From Polytrichum commune (Eukaryota > Streptophyta > Polytrichopsida > Polytrichales > Polytrichaceae), in contig OX485803.1 in the NCBI GenBank assembly GCA_950295325.1, positions 50,791,554 through 50,855,553 of the forward strand: DNA of 64,000 nucleotides, given 5' to 3'. Positions 15,701-26,700 of this stretch are shown here, piece after piece. The notes beneath the pieces were generated by a model. That model ran no database searches and was not told the origin of the DNA. It saw only the letters and a program-made list of their open reading frames with translations. The first letter of the stretch is position 1. Every line of letters begins with the position of its first letter. The translations under genes and the position numbers were made by a program.

Positions 15701-17142
15701 TAGCCTATCTTTGGACACAAAGCCTTCTTCCATCTACCAAAATTTGATTGAAAAGGTGCATCTCAAATAGAATCATTTAAGGTTATCCAGATCACCTAAG
15801 AATAATTCCATTTGCACCAGAACCTAGATAGGCTACTTGAGAATGTTAGGCAGCCATTATGCTTCCCCAAGAGTGTATTTCTACTACTGCAGTGATGACA
15901 TACATATCTTTAATATTTCGCACAAGCACCCAGTTTCTGGAAATTGCAAGATAAGATAACTTTTCATACTAGTAAATTTCTCATCAGCTCTAATACAATA
16001 TATTGGATAGAAACTGGACTATAACTGCATGCAAGAATCTTCTGTAATTTAAGAACTTGAAAGAACATCTTCAGAAATTAAGACAACTAAAGAAGAAGGA
16101 TGTGAGAGCCAACAGCACAAAAGTGGACTAACTTTGAAGATAAGGACAAAAACCTTGACATTCTTTGGAACTGACACAAAAAGGACCTCAAGAACAGCTA
16201 CCTACAAACTTGCTCACATTTTCTCTTTCCTTTGTACTTTCCTATGTTGAGGCTCCTGAGTTGGAACACCCCGTTTGTTGGAGTTGACAGCCAGCTTACG
16301 TAGACTTCCTGCATCTTTCTACATATAGAATAACTCATATATCAGTCTCTGGGCCAAGCAGGTAAGAATCAGGTTATTTCAGAGCACTTGAACTGCACAT
16401 CTATTCTTATAAAGCAGATTTGGATGCCACATGATGCACTGTCAGCCTATAAGCAGATTTCCAGATTTCAATGGAGATCATGCACAAACTTTTAGCCACA
16501 GGACCCAAAGATACACACCAATTGGACTAAGACAGACATTTAGCTGTGCTTCATTTTAGCACAAGCTGAATGTTCTAGGTGTACTTACTGTTTAAATTGC
16601 ATGCACTCCATTTATCAATGTCAAGGCTCATTGTTTGTAGGAGTGATTACCTTACTAAACGCTCCACTAGCTACATCTGCTTCTTGAAACTTGTTCTCAA
16701 CGCAGCATGAATGCATCAACTCTGTAACATCTCCTACCTGCAGATTACAACCAAGTTTGGGTCATATGTGTAAAGCATAAATAGAGAAGCAAAATGCAGA
16801 GCATCCAGAGGATAGACAACTGTACAGAATTAATCTAATACTGTTGTCCTAAGTACAGACTCTACACCATCCCAATAAATGCAAAAAATGTTAGCAGGCC
16901 AGAAATGCAATAAATAAAGGCAATATTGACTTGCAAAAGGAGTTGAGATTCAACCTCCACCCATTCAGGCATGTAGTCGCAAAAAGGCTCTCGATACAGC
17001 TTCACCCGTGCGTCTGTTGTGCAGACAGCAAGTAAGCAGCTGCAAGATGCACATATTAACCATCCACTGTCTATTGTGAGCACTGATAAAGACTTCTGAG
17101 AATAGGTCTCAATAGGTGTTACAAAGAACAATGGACCATTTG

Positions 17143-17175
<33 letters not shown>

Positions 17176-19035
17176 ACATATCAACATACACTGTCTAAAA
17201 TCACATACCAAGAAGTCAAAACAAAAGATTATAAGGGTCCAGATCCAAGTGCAACAGGTCAAGCTAAACCTGGACTATACACAAGCACAATTTGTGCAAA
17301 TAGTAGATCAGTGTAATACATATAATATCCAATCATGACCCCCATAAACAAAAATCTAGGATAATCAGTCAAATCTTTTAGTGAAACAGAACAATCAAAA
17401 GAAACATGCTATATCAATTTCAGGCAGAAACCCTACATTGGGATTTTGTATAAAGAATAGTCCACTATTTGTGATTAGCAAAACCTACCCCCCATGAGAT
17501 GCTAAGCCTTGTGGAGACCAGTCTATGGAGCGGACACATACACGCCCCTCCCTAGCAAGTCGAAATGGCATGAGCTCTGGGTGAAAAAACTCTGCAGCAG
17601 ATTGACATCCATAAATGCAACTTGTAAGTTTGATGATTTGCTTTTGTGAACTGAGACAAACTTAAGATTCAAGATATATAGAAAGCACCAAAATAAATAT
17701 CAGCTCCACCTTTAAAGTGGACTATAAAATGCAGATATTACATCACCACCTAAAGAATATAAATGATCCCCCAAGACCTCTTATGCTCATTAAAATGGCT
17801 TCTTGGCATCTCGTCAGTCAAATGTACACAAGTATCCAAAAAATGTGAAATCTGCATGCAGAAAAGGTATCTTCTCTTAAAGAAATAATCACCAGCATGC
17901 TACTGTTTTGTGAGGGGGTTGGAGCTCAACCTTCAGATGTTACTCTTCCAACATCAAAAATCGGGCTTTGTGATATTGGTACAAATCCTTTTGGTCCTGT
18001 AAGTGATCCAGGACTCTGCAAGCCAACAAAAAACCTTTGAGGTGGAATCTTTGAGGTTCCTATCTTTCAAAATTTTGCAAATGTTTCACCTAATTACGTT
18101 ACAAACTACCAGCAAAATAGGGAAAGAGTAATACACCCCAAAGTAGGGACTTCAACGAAATACATGGAATTCAAGGTATGACACAGCCAAAAAAAGAAGC
18201 ATTAGATTGTAGGGCGAAAACATCATCCTGCAGAACAAATTCTCAGATCATGACAAAATGGTCCAAGGGCATGTAGCTGGAAGAACTCTCCTTACCTTTC
18301 ACTTTCCATTCACAAATTGGAACCATTGACTGATGTGTCTTTTGAGAAAAGAGATCATGTACTTGTGAGCTCAGACAAATTCAAAGTCAAATTTTTCATA
18401 ATTCCTACTCTGCAAGTTCACTTATACACAATAAAAGAGCATAGGATTAAAATATATGTATATTAACTTTCTATAATTTTTCTCTGGTACATTGAGAAGG
18501 GCAATTATTCACCAACAACAACGAAACCTGATCATACCCAAAAACTTGATGAGGAAGTTCCATCATGACCACAACCATACGATATTCTGACCATAGCAAG
18601 AAAAAGATTCACACTGATTTATTATGATCTTACAACTCAATTCAACTCAACGAATAAAAAAAGCTCCAATGAATGACCAATCACTCAACGAAAACCACCA
18701 AATCAATGCAACAACGATCACAGAAGAAGATGTTTTGCAATCACCCTGAATAAAACCGATTCTGGAAGGAAGAAAATAATGAGCAATTACAATTCAGCTG
18801 CTGTAACAGCAATGTGGGTGACTTGAAGCAGGCGAGAATGGCAAGGTAGGAAGGAAGGAAGGAAGGAAGGATTGATTAGATTGCTTACGAGGATGGTGAC
18901 GAGGTGGCCGGAGGCGACGGCGATGAGGTTGTCGTGGGACCATTTAATGGAATTGGGGAAGGTGGGGGTGCCCACGACGGCGGTGGCCTGGGCCGGGGCG
19001 CCATAACCATGGGCGGGGGCTGGGACGTCCGCCAT
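9702..19035 (-). CDS. TFIIIC90 / GTF3C4-like WD40 protein (general transcription factor IIIC subunit), multi-exon
   Basis: This is a homologue of the plant WD40 protein family typified by Arabidopsis AT3G49400, related to TFIIIC subunit GTF3C4, which acts in RNA polymerase III initiation in the nucleus. Exons that splice in frame (high to low coordinates): 18889-19035, 17931-18015, 17489-17591, 16931-17039, 16651-16737, about 14600-13997 (5' edge unresolved), 13687-13771, 13306-13375, 13008-13171, 12684-12737, 12349-12456, 12135-12203, 11937-11983, 10914-11681, 10371-10503, 9702-9917. The N-terminus carries the family pattern WSHDNLIAVASGHLVTIL. WD-repeat pieces follow (SIDWSPQGLASHG, LLAVCTTDARVKLY, ATGSSDGSVKLW, VTGLVWTTDGQFLYSCGQD). 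The C-terminus carries Cys/His clusters (ERCTFCDAA; LWHCSCCGRW; ACPFCGILMHRLL) matching the TFIIIC zinc-finger tail. Length is about 940 residues. The start is the ATG at 19035; an extension upstream would need a TTG. Introns are long, with an AT/TG microsatellite. One additional small exon may lie between 14600 and 16650. Confidence 0.9.
17142..17176 (+). repeat. (TA)n(TG)n microsatellite
   Basis: A compound dinucleotide repeat, TA repeats running directly into TG repeats, lies inside an intron of the TFIIIC90-like gene. Confidence 0.95.
18847..18871 (+). repeat. (GGAA)n microsatellite next to a splice donor
   Basis: Five to six tandem AAGG units (CCTT on the coding strand) lie in the first intron of the TFIIIC90-like gene, about 17 bases inside the donor at 18888. 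Confidence 0.9.
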
Positions 19036-19190
19036 GGCTATGGCGGGCAATGCTGCTTAGCAGCCTGCTAAAGAGCGAGAGCGAGCGCGAGAGACACCAA
19101 GAGCGTGAGGGTTTTGCGAACGCAGGCAATCGACCGGGGCTCGAAGCCCTCCTTGGGAGGGAAACTTTGGCATCGAATGAGGTAAAGGTG

Positions 19191-19330
19191 GGGTTTACAC
19201 TAGGGTCCAAGACCAAGGAAACTCCAAAATCAAGCGATCTTATTGGTCGAGGGAAAAAAACTTGGACCAATGAGTTTACATTTGACACCAAGTTCAAGAT
19301 ACGAGGAAAATTTGGCATGCAATAACTTGG
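19191..19330 (+). repeat. Partial copy of the 'TTTACACTAGGGT' MITE-like family
   Basis: This begins 'gggtttacactagggtccaa' and continues with the family's internal motifs ('aaatcaagcgatcttattgg', then 'gagtttacat'), but lacks the 3' half. It sits 150 bases upstream of the TFIIIC90-like start codon, directly 5' of a full-length copy. Confidence 0.8.
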
Positions 19331-19650
19331 TAAGGGTGGGTTTATACTAGGGGTTCAAGACCAAAGAATTCTAAAATCAAGTGATTGTATTGGATGAGAG
19401 AGAAAAAATGGACCCGTGCAGTCTACATTAGAGTTCAGGTCGAAGGTATGAGAACATGAAGTGGTGCCCAATGTGACATCACTTTTCTATTGGATCATGT
19501 TGGTCCCAACCCAAGAAAATATTCCCCCCTATCCAAGAAATCGATTTTCATGCTCGGGTTCAATTTTGAGTTCAAAACTAAGGTTCATTAAGGGTTATTT
19601 TTTGAATCGCAGTTTTTTGGACGCAGACCCTAATGTTAACCCACCCTAAG
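19331..19650 (+). mobile_element. MITE-like element, ~320 bp, imperfect terminal inverted repeats
   Basis: The element starts 'taagggtgggtttatacta' and ends 'ctaatgttaacccacccta', which are imperfect reverse complements of each other over about 20 bases. It has no coding capacity. A related copy of about 339 bp lies at 55831-56169 with the same internal landmarks: GGTTCAAGACCAAA near the start and a motif reading 'atgtggcaccact' / 'atgtgacatcact' mid-element. Terminal inversion, small size and multiple copies fit a non-autonomous DNA transposon. The family name is not known to me. Confidence 0.7.
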
Positions 19651-20225
19651 GTAAGGTTGGGTTTGTACTAGGGTTCAAGACCAAAAGTAACTTCAAAATC
19701 GAGGGATCGTATTAGTCAAGAGATTGAGTTAAAAGATGGAAGAAGGTTCTAGAAGAACCAAAAATAGAATATTCATAGTAGAACTAAGAGATAGAGCTAT
19801 GAATATAACACTTTTATTATATGTGAAAATAGAAAGTAAAAGTAGTGCCTTTGGCATAAGAGGAAGCACGGGGGAGGAGAGAGGATCTTTTTGTCTCTCT
19901 CCTATGGTTGGGTGGTTGAGCTTAAACCAAGGCCTTCTTGGTTTACGATTGTAATTTGACGTTACTAGGAAAATAAATTGAGTTCTTCAACTCATCATTT
20001 TGATTGATATTTGTTATTATGAAAGTTTGTGACAAACTTGGGAGAGGTTTGTCACAGTTTGACAAAAAATGGGAGGGAAATTGGCATGTAATAAGGAATG
20101 TGTGGCTTTACACTTAGGTCCAATACCAAAGAAACCCCACAATCAAGTGATTCTATTGATCAAGAGTACAAATTTGGACCCAAGGAGTCTACACTAGGAT
20201 TTGGGTCCAAGATCTTATTATTTAG
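19651..20225 (+). repeat. Two further partial copies of the same MITE-like family
   Basis: One partial copy starts at 19651 ('gtaaggttgggtttgtacta') and fades near 19735. Another spans about 20090-20225 and contains the paired motifs 'ctttacacttaggtccaata' and 'ggagtctacactaggatttg'. The sequence between them, 19735-20090, is unrelated and holds only a short open frame. Confidence 0.7.
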
Positions 20226-20514
20226 TAACAAAGGTTTGAAGAGACGAATGACTCTAGAATGTATTTCTAAGCAATTTGGACAAGCATCGTTAGACCAAAG
20301 AGATAGATTCCATGTTTGCAAATTTGACAAATCCAATACAAGATTTATGGCATTTAGAGACAATTGTAAGCCTTGAAAAGAAAGATGTCATGCAGTTGAG
20401 GGTTGGCTTGACGACACAAAAAACACATCCAAAACACCTTCTACAAGTCTTTTAGGTAAAATTTTAGTTCACTCATCACATGCTTTATTTATTAGTGTAT
20501 TTCTTCAAATTTCT

Positions 20515-20898
20515 TCATTCACTCAGTTGTTGAGGGGTTATACTAGAAGGAGTCACCAATGCTACGATTCTTTTAATCATGAAACAATGATAAGCTCTTA
20601 TGTATGACTCTGAATAGATTGTATCACACGCATAGGTGCAGCGCAACAATACGTTGAGGTTGAGATGGAACGTGCGTTGAATGTATGTGTTGCATTTCTT
20701 TTGTCTGAGAAGCTTTGAAAGTACATTGTAGATTGCAGGAAATGTCTTCTCTATAGATCCACAAACGTAACTGTGAGTGCAGAATCTATCATAGATTGAA
20801 GTCACGATAATTTCAAATACAAAGACATCACCAAGAACCACCAAACAACCTCTTTGAATGTTTGAGAAACAAAATGCAGCAACAACAACAATTAGCAT
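20515..20898 (-). other. Unrecognised 127-codon open reading frame
   Basis: An ATG-started frame with a hydrophobic N-terminal stretch (MLIVVVAAFCF), then cysteine- and tyrosine-rich sequence. I recognise no domain. It lies between MITE-like copies and a Ty3/gypsy fragment, so it may be chance or transposon-derived. Treat it as unproven. Confidence 0.2.
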
Positions 20899-21229
20899 GA
20901 GCTTCTGAGAAAGTTTGTACTACAAAATAACCTTGCAGAGAAGAGCGAGGATGGAGTCAACCCTATCTTCCCCACAAATCAACAAAACAATGTTGGCCTC
21001 CATGCTCGGAAGCACCCAAAGCTGATGAGTCCAAACTCGGCATAATTTACAAAGTTGACATCCGCCATAAACTTAACCTCACAGAAACATTGTAAAATAG
21101 TTTTGGCTTATAACATGAGCTCTCGACCTCAAAAAAGCTCCTGCAAGTTTTTTGAAAATATATGAAAATTTGTCAGTATATTACAATGCCATTCCTTATG
21201 TAATTCATTCCTATGACATTGCTACTCCC

Positions 21230-21710
21230 ATCGACAATGAAAAGTTTGCTCCAAATACTCTAACCACCGAGCCTGACGCCTTGACAAAATCTGTTGTGAC
21301 TTTAAATTAGTTAATGGATTGTAATATGTAATCACTACACATTCTGAACCTTCTAAATAACAACGTCATGTTCGTAAGGCATGCACAACGGATGTTAATT
21401 TTTGTTCACCTGTGGTATAATTTTTTTTGGTATGTGTAAGTTTGTGGCTTTCAAACGTAATTGGCCTACCTTTCTGTAAAAGAACTGCCCCTATACCCGA
21501 CAAGGAAACATCACATATGACTTCAAATCTTTCACTAAATATTAGTAACTTCATAACATGCGCGTGAGTTAACGCATACTTAACCCCTTCAAAAGACTCT
21601 TGACATTGATCAATCCAAATGTACTTCGCTATTTTCTTGTCAAATGAGTCAAAGGAGCGACTAAGGTTGAATAACCTTGAATAAATGTCAAAGAAATTTC
21701 CAATAAAGAA
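21230..21710 (-). pseudogene. Ty3/gypsy retrotransposon pol relic (RNase H region)
   Basis: Minus-strand translation gives the hallmark order of a Ty3/gypsy RT-RNase H junction. FIQGYSTLVAPLTHLTRK (about 21640-21700) lies in one frame. Then, in a shifted frame, come a 'WIDQCQESFEGVK' motif, FEVICDVSLSGIGAVLLQ, SHKLTHTKKNYTTGEQKL, and finally YLEGSECVVITYYNPLTNL and LSRRQARWLEYL (21240-21360). A frameshift separates the first two blocks and stops follow near 21225. No LTRs, integrase or gag are evident nearby. It is a dead fragment of a retroelement. Confidence 0.85.
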
Positions 21711-22531
21711 TTAAAGTTTTGTTACAGATATGGCAAAAAATAAACTCATTAGAAATTAATTACACCAACAAGATTGTAATGGAGAATGCAAGTAGAGTGC
21801 AACCTTAGAATTTAGTGTGTTAAGAATCACAATTGTCCAACATTTGTAAAAGAATTTCAAACATCAAATATTGTCTCTCAAATATACCCCTTCATGTCGA
21901 TGTTCAAACATAATGAAGTTCAAAGTATCCTTAATGAAGAGAAACCTTCATGGACTAAAATAGAGCCCTCCATCTTCTTTGATGATGCAAAATGTGGTCT
22001 CTTATACATGTTATATTGCATGGTATTTTTTTATAATTGATTCCCAACATTAATTCGCCCCTTATATTTTATATAGAATTCTTCAAAATTTACCTTGAAT
22101 GAATATTAAATACCTTATATATTATCGCATGTCGTTTCTAAAATACTGCCAGTGCCCCCCGGGGGTAAGATAAATGTGGCTAATTTGGTTACTTATCTTA
22201 ATCATACACCTATATTTGCATGGTGTGTGATTTGGCGTGGCTCCAAGAACATATTTCAAAAAGACATATGTCTAAATAAATTGGATTGCTTGTTAAAAAT
22301 ATGATAACCATTCTAAACTCATATAATCATTATAAATGGGGGGGGGGGACCTATGACCATTTAGTAAGCATGAATATATTCACTTTGACAATAAGAAAAG
22401 ATATTCATAGGAGCCCCAAAAACCATAAAGGAAAAATGCTACAACCTCAATTTGAATTTTGTTAATCCATCTCGTACTAATCACATGTTTCACATCTTAG
22501 TAGGAACGGGCTAGTCGAAAAAAGTAACCAT

Positions 22532-22945
22532 TTAAGACCCATCTATCTTAGACGATTCTCCACTGAGAAAACATGAGAAGGATGGAGGGTTATGATATTC
22601 CAACCCCCAACGTGCCAATGTCATGACATTGTCCAACTGAGTTTGTACGTTGGGTGGGGCTAGAGATTGTATTTTGTTGATTCTCTCAGCATAACATTGC
22701 ACTGACATATTGAACTTGATAAACTTGAGTGAAACAATGTCATTGATATTATTAGAATGGAACAACTGATAACAAGTGAACAATGTTATGGTGGCAACGT
22801 AAAAGGGCCAAAGAAAGTCACGTTTTCTTATGGTTTGGTTCATTCTGTTGAAAGGCTCAGCCCACAGGATAGGGAAGCACGTTAACCTAAAGAGATGACT
22901 GGATGGGATTGGACCCGTCCTTGTGGACCACCAAGGAACATGCAT
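22532..22945 (-). other. Unrecognised 137-codon open reading frame overlapping a dispersed repeat
   Basis: An ATG-started minus-strand frame containing 'QSLAPPNVQTQLDNV' and 'WPFYVATITLF'. Part of it (22675-22795) is shared with 2800-2920, where the frame is not kept. That suggests mobile-element debris rather than a host gene. I assign no function. Confidence 0.25.
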
Positions 22946-23715
22946 AGCTTATGTGGTCATTTGGGCTTTCCAGTTTGTCATTGGTGGAACCTGGGAAAAG
23001 TCCATGTGGAAGCAATTTAAGTACATTTGGAGCACTAAATCTAAACCTTGGAATACGGGAGGCTCAATATTTACAATAGTCTAACTTCAGATTACACCTA
23101 AACATGTGTAATAGGAGGGAATCATGATGGCTTCCTAACAAGTACGTCACCCTAGTTTAGTGCACGTCATCCTAGTCAGCACTTGACGTCACCACGTCAT
23201 TCTCCCTTGAAATCATCGAGCCCAACTAACTTGACCCAAGGCTTAACCCACACCCAAACCCTGGTCAGGGTTTAAGCAACTAGGGTTTAAGGCTCCTGTT
23301 TCTTTATGGTACACAGCCTGCACAACTAGAGCTTCAAGCAGGCCCTAGTCTCCACTTCACACACTTGCGCACCTCTTCAGGCTCCCCTCGAGACTGTTAA
23401 ATTTCTCAACGATAAGAATCATTACGTCAGCCAGGCTTTGCAGGGATTCACACATTTGTGGTAGAACATTTTTTTTGTGTAGGTAGTGTGTAAGTATTAC
23501 TTAAGTATCAAGGATTTGAGACAGAAGAAGATGTGGTGTTAGAAGCTGCTATTTATTTCCTGCTCATATCTTCAAGTTCTGGAATCATTTACATTGTACA
23601 TTTGTGGTGCCAATTGTTTTAGGGCTTTTCAAGGATTGAGACATCTGGGAGAACTTTTTTGAGGGGATCGAGACATCTGGGGAGGGGAGGGGGGGTTAGG
23701 AGTAAGATTGTTTAG

Positions 23716-26700
23716 ATGCAGCAGCTAATAGTATCAGGGAGTGTGGTGATGCATGGGGGATTGGCTGTAGCTGGTGAGATGGAAGCTCACCGTGTGTGTT
23801 CACCGAATGCTACTTCCTCCGGGTTGAGATCATCTTGGCTGCCTTCCTCACCGGGGAGCTTGAGGGCGCCATTGAAGGATGCTGCGGCGTTGTTTGAGCC
23901 TACGGTTAGGAAGTGCACGGTGATGCAGGCTGCGAGCAGTGGGGTGCAGAGGGAGGGGTTAGGGATGTCGCAGGCGGAAGGGAATGGCACTGGGAAGGTG
24001 AAGGAGGCTAAGCTGTGGGGAGGAAGGTTCGAGAAGGGTGTCACTCCTGCGGTGGAGAGGTTTGGCCAGTCGGTTTCCTATGATTGGAAGCTCTACAAGC
24101 ATGATCTCATGGGTAGCCGTGCCCATGCCTCCATGCTTGCTAAGCAGGTATGTAGTAATTTTGTCTCAAGGCATGGTATTGTAGCAATTCAGTATCCATG
24201 CGTCCATATCGCCTTACTAGACATACCGCCCTAATAGACATAGTTGAAATTTGCTATGTACCCATGCCTCCATGCTTGCTAAGCAGGTATGTAGCAATTC
24301 CTCCATTCTCCAAGGACCTCCAGCTTTTCACACGGAGCTGAAGCTGGTGCTGTGTATGGGTTTGAGCTGTCTAAAGCATTGGGTAAAGCAATTTTAGTCT
24401 CATCACCTCGAAGTAGGTGCGCATGAATTGTTGTGAAGCTTCTGAGCCCAGGATTCATGGCCATTCTTAGCAATTTCTCTATTCTTGAAGGACACCCAGC
24501 TTCACATAGATGAACCTGGTGCTATGAATGCTTTTGAGCTGTCTAAACACCGGGCAAAGAGATTTAAATTCTATCTCTCGGAGTAGGTACGTTCGAAATT
24601 GTTGTGAAGCTTCTGAATGCAGGGTTCATGGCCATTCTTAGCAATTTCTCCGTTTATTGGACCTCCAGCTTTTCACACGGAGTTGAAGCTGGTGCCATGG
24701 ATGGGTATGAGCTGTCTAAAAGCACGGGGGAAGGCAAGTTTAAGTTTCATTCCCTCGAGTGGCAGTCTCATCAAATGGCTGACCCCACCAACTAGTTAAC
24801 CCCTCAGCGTCTAAGAGGCTCTATCCGGGCCTCAACATGCACATGTATTTGACCTACACATTTCTATTTGTAGATAATTATGTCAAAAGTCCCTATGTAA
24901 AATTAACTCATACTTCCAATTGCACTTTTTAAGTTGGTTGAATACTTTGATGTTATCGAGGATTTGGGTTCAAATAGACAGCTTACACAGCTTACACAGC
25001 TTGGGTGCCCTTGGATGCAAATACATACTCAAGCTTATTGATCTCCTACACATGAGTATAAGCTATTTTCTCCTTGACATAAGATAATGTACTGAATAAA
25101 GTTCCAAACCCATCAAGTTCAAAAAAAATGATTCTCTGACTTTCTACTGCTCGTAAAATTGTGTATATAGGCCGTACGGTGAGCCCCTTGGTCCTTTAAG
25201 GGTTAATAGTTACGTGGAAGTACTTAGAATTGTGTAGTGCATGGAGTTGCTGAACTAGAGGTTTGCATCAGTGATTGTGAGCGAGGATTCTGAACGGCAC
25301 AGCTATTTCATCCTCACTCCGTCATTACTTTTTTCATCAGTTTTATAAACTCTGTCTTCCTCAAACTCTGGGTTTATGATAAGTAGGTCTACAAATTGAT
25401 TTGATGTGCCATACAATTATTGTTGTGGAGAACACGAGTTGCTGTATGACAAGCATGTCTGTTAGGGACGATGATACGTCCAACTAAAACGACTCTCTAA
25501 TTTATGCCGAGAATCATGTCCATGGGATTATGTACTTTTTTCAAGAACCAAGGAGGAAGTCTTCTATGGAAGAATGGTCGCCTAAACTGCCTTTGTGCCT
25601 TATGGTAGATGCAATCCTCTCTGGTGGTGGTAGTGATATAATTGGTGTATTTTCATCACAGTACTTTTATTTCATTTCTGCAGGGTATCATGACCAATGA
25701 AGATCGGGACACAATCCTTAAGGGCATTGATGAGATTGAGAAGCGCATTGAGAGAGGGGATTTTAAGTGGAGGGCAGATAGAGAAGATGTACACATGAAT
25801 GTTGAGGCTGCCCTTATTGATCTTGTCGGAGAGCCAGCGAAGAAGCTGCATACAGCTCGTAGCAGGAATGACCAGGTGCAATTCCAGACAATGAAAAGGA
25901 ATTGGAATAGTGATAGGGGTTTGAGAAAGGGAATTGTCTCTTGCAGGTGCAAGTTTCCTTGAATGCCATATTTTGAGGCAGTAAATCTTTGCCCATCGCC
26001 AATGTTGGAAAGGTGTAGACCTGGTTACAGGCTCCTTTGTGCTTGCAAAATTTGCCTGATTGCTGACTTGTAATTCTTGCAGGTTGTGACAGATGTTCGA
26101 TTGTGGTGTCGGGATGCCATCAATGAAATTGTGGAGAGGATCAAAACTCTACAGGTATAGGAAAGTCCTCCAGGACATAATATATGCAATATAAGGTCAT
26201 TGGCTTTCATGTTCATGTGAAGGACCTTGGACTTATTGATGTGAATATTGAACCTGTAGGTTGCTCTGGTTGAGCTTGCAATAGAGAATGAAGGGTTGGT
26301 GGTTCCTGGATACACTCATCTGCAACGAGCACAGCCACTCCTTCTGCAACATCTTTTATTGGCTTTCGTGGAAATGGTAACAACTCCATCCGGCTTCAAA
26401 ATGATAAAGGATAGTTTCCGCAAATAGTGTTGTGTTGAGAGGACGATGGTGAAGAATTTGTAAGTTTTTTCTGGACTAGTTTGTACTAATCTGCCTCATC
26501 AGAAGACTCTTTTCAGCCTCAATATCCACCCCTTCATCCTGTTTGTAGATGCTTTTAGGAAATGCTCACTGGTTGAGCTTTTTAGAGTATTCTTCTTGGA
26601 GGAAGTTATGTCAGGCTTACTGAACTTCTCTTCACTGAAACCATCAATCCTTATTCAGTGATACTTTCACTGAAAATTCAAATCCTCTATTATTCTCTGA

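Noticed and set aside
19036-19050. Five-residue upstream extension of the TFIIIC90-like protein
   Set aside because: It would start at TTG; the first ATG is at 19035.
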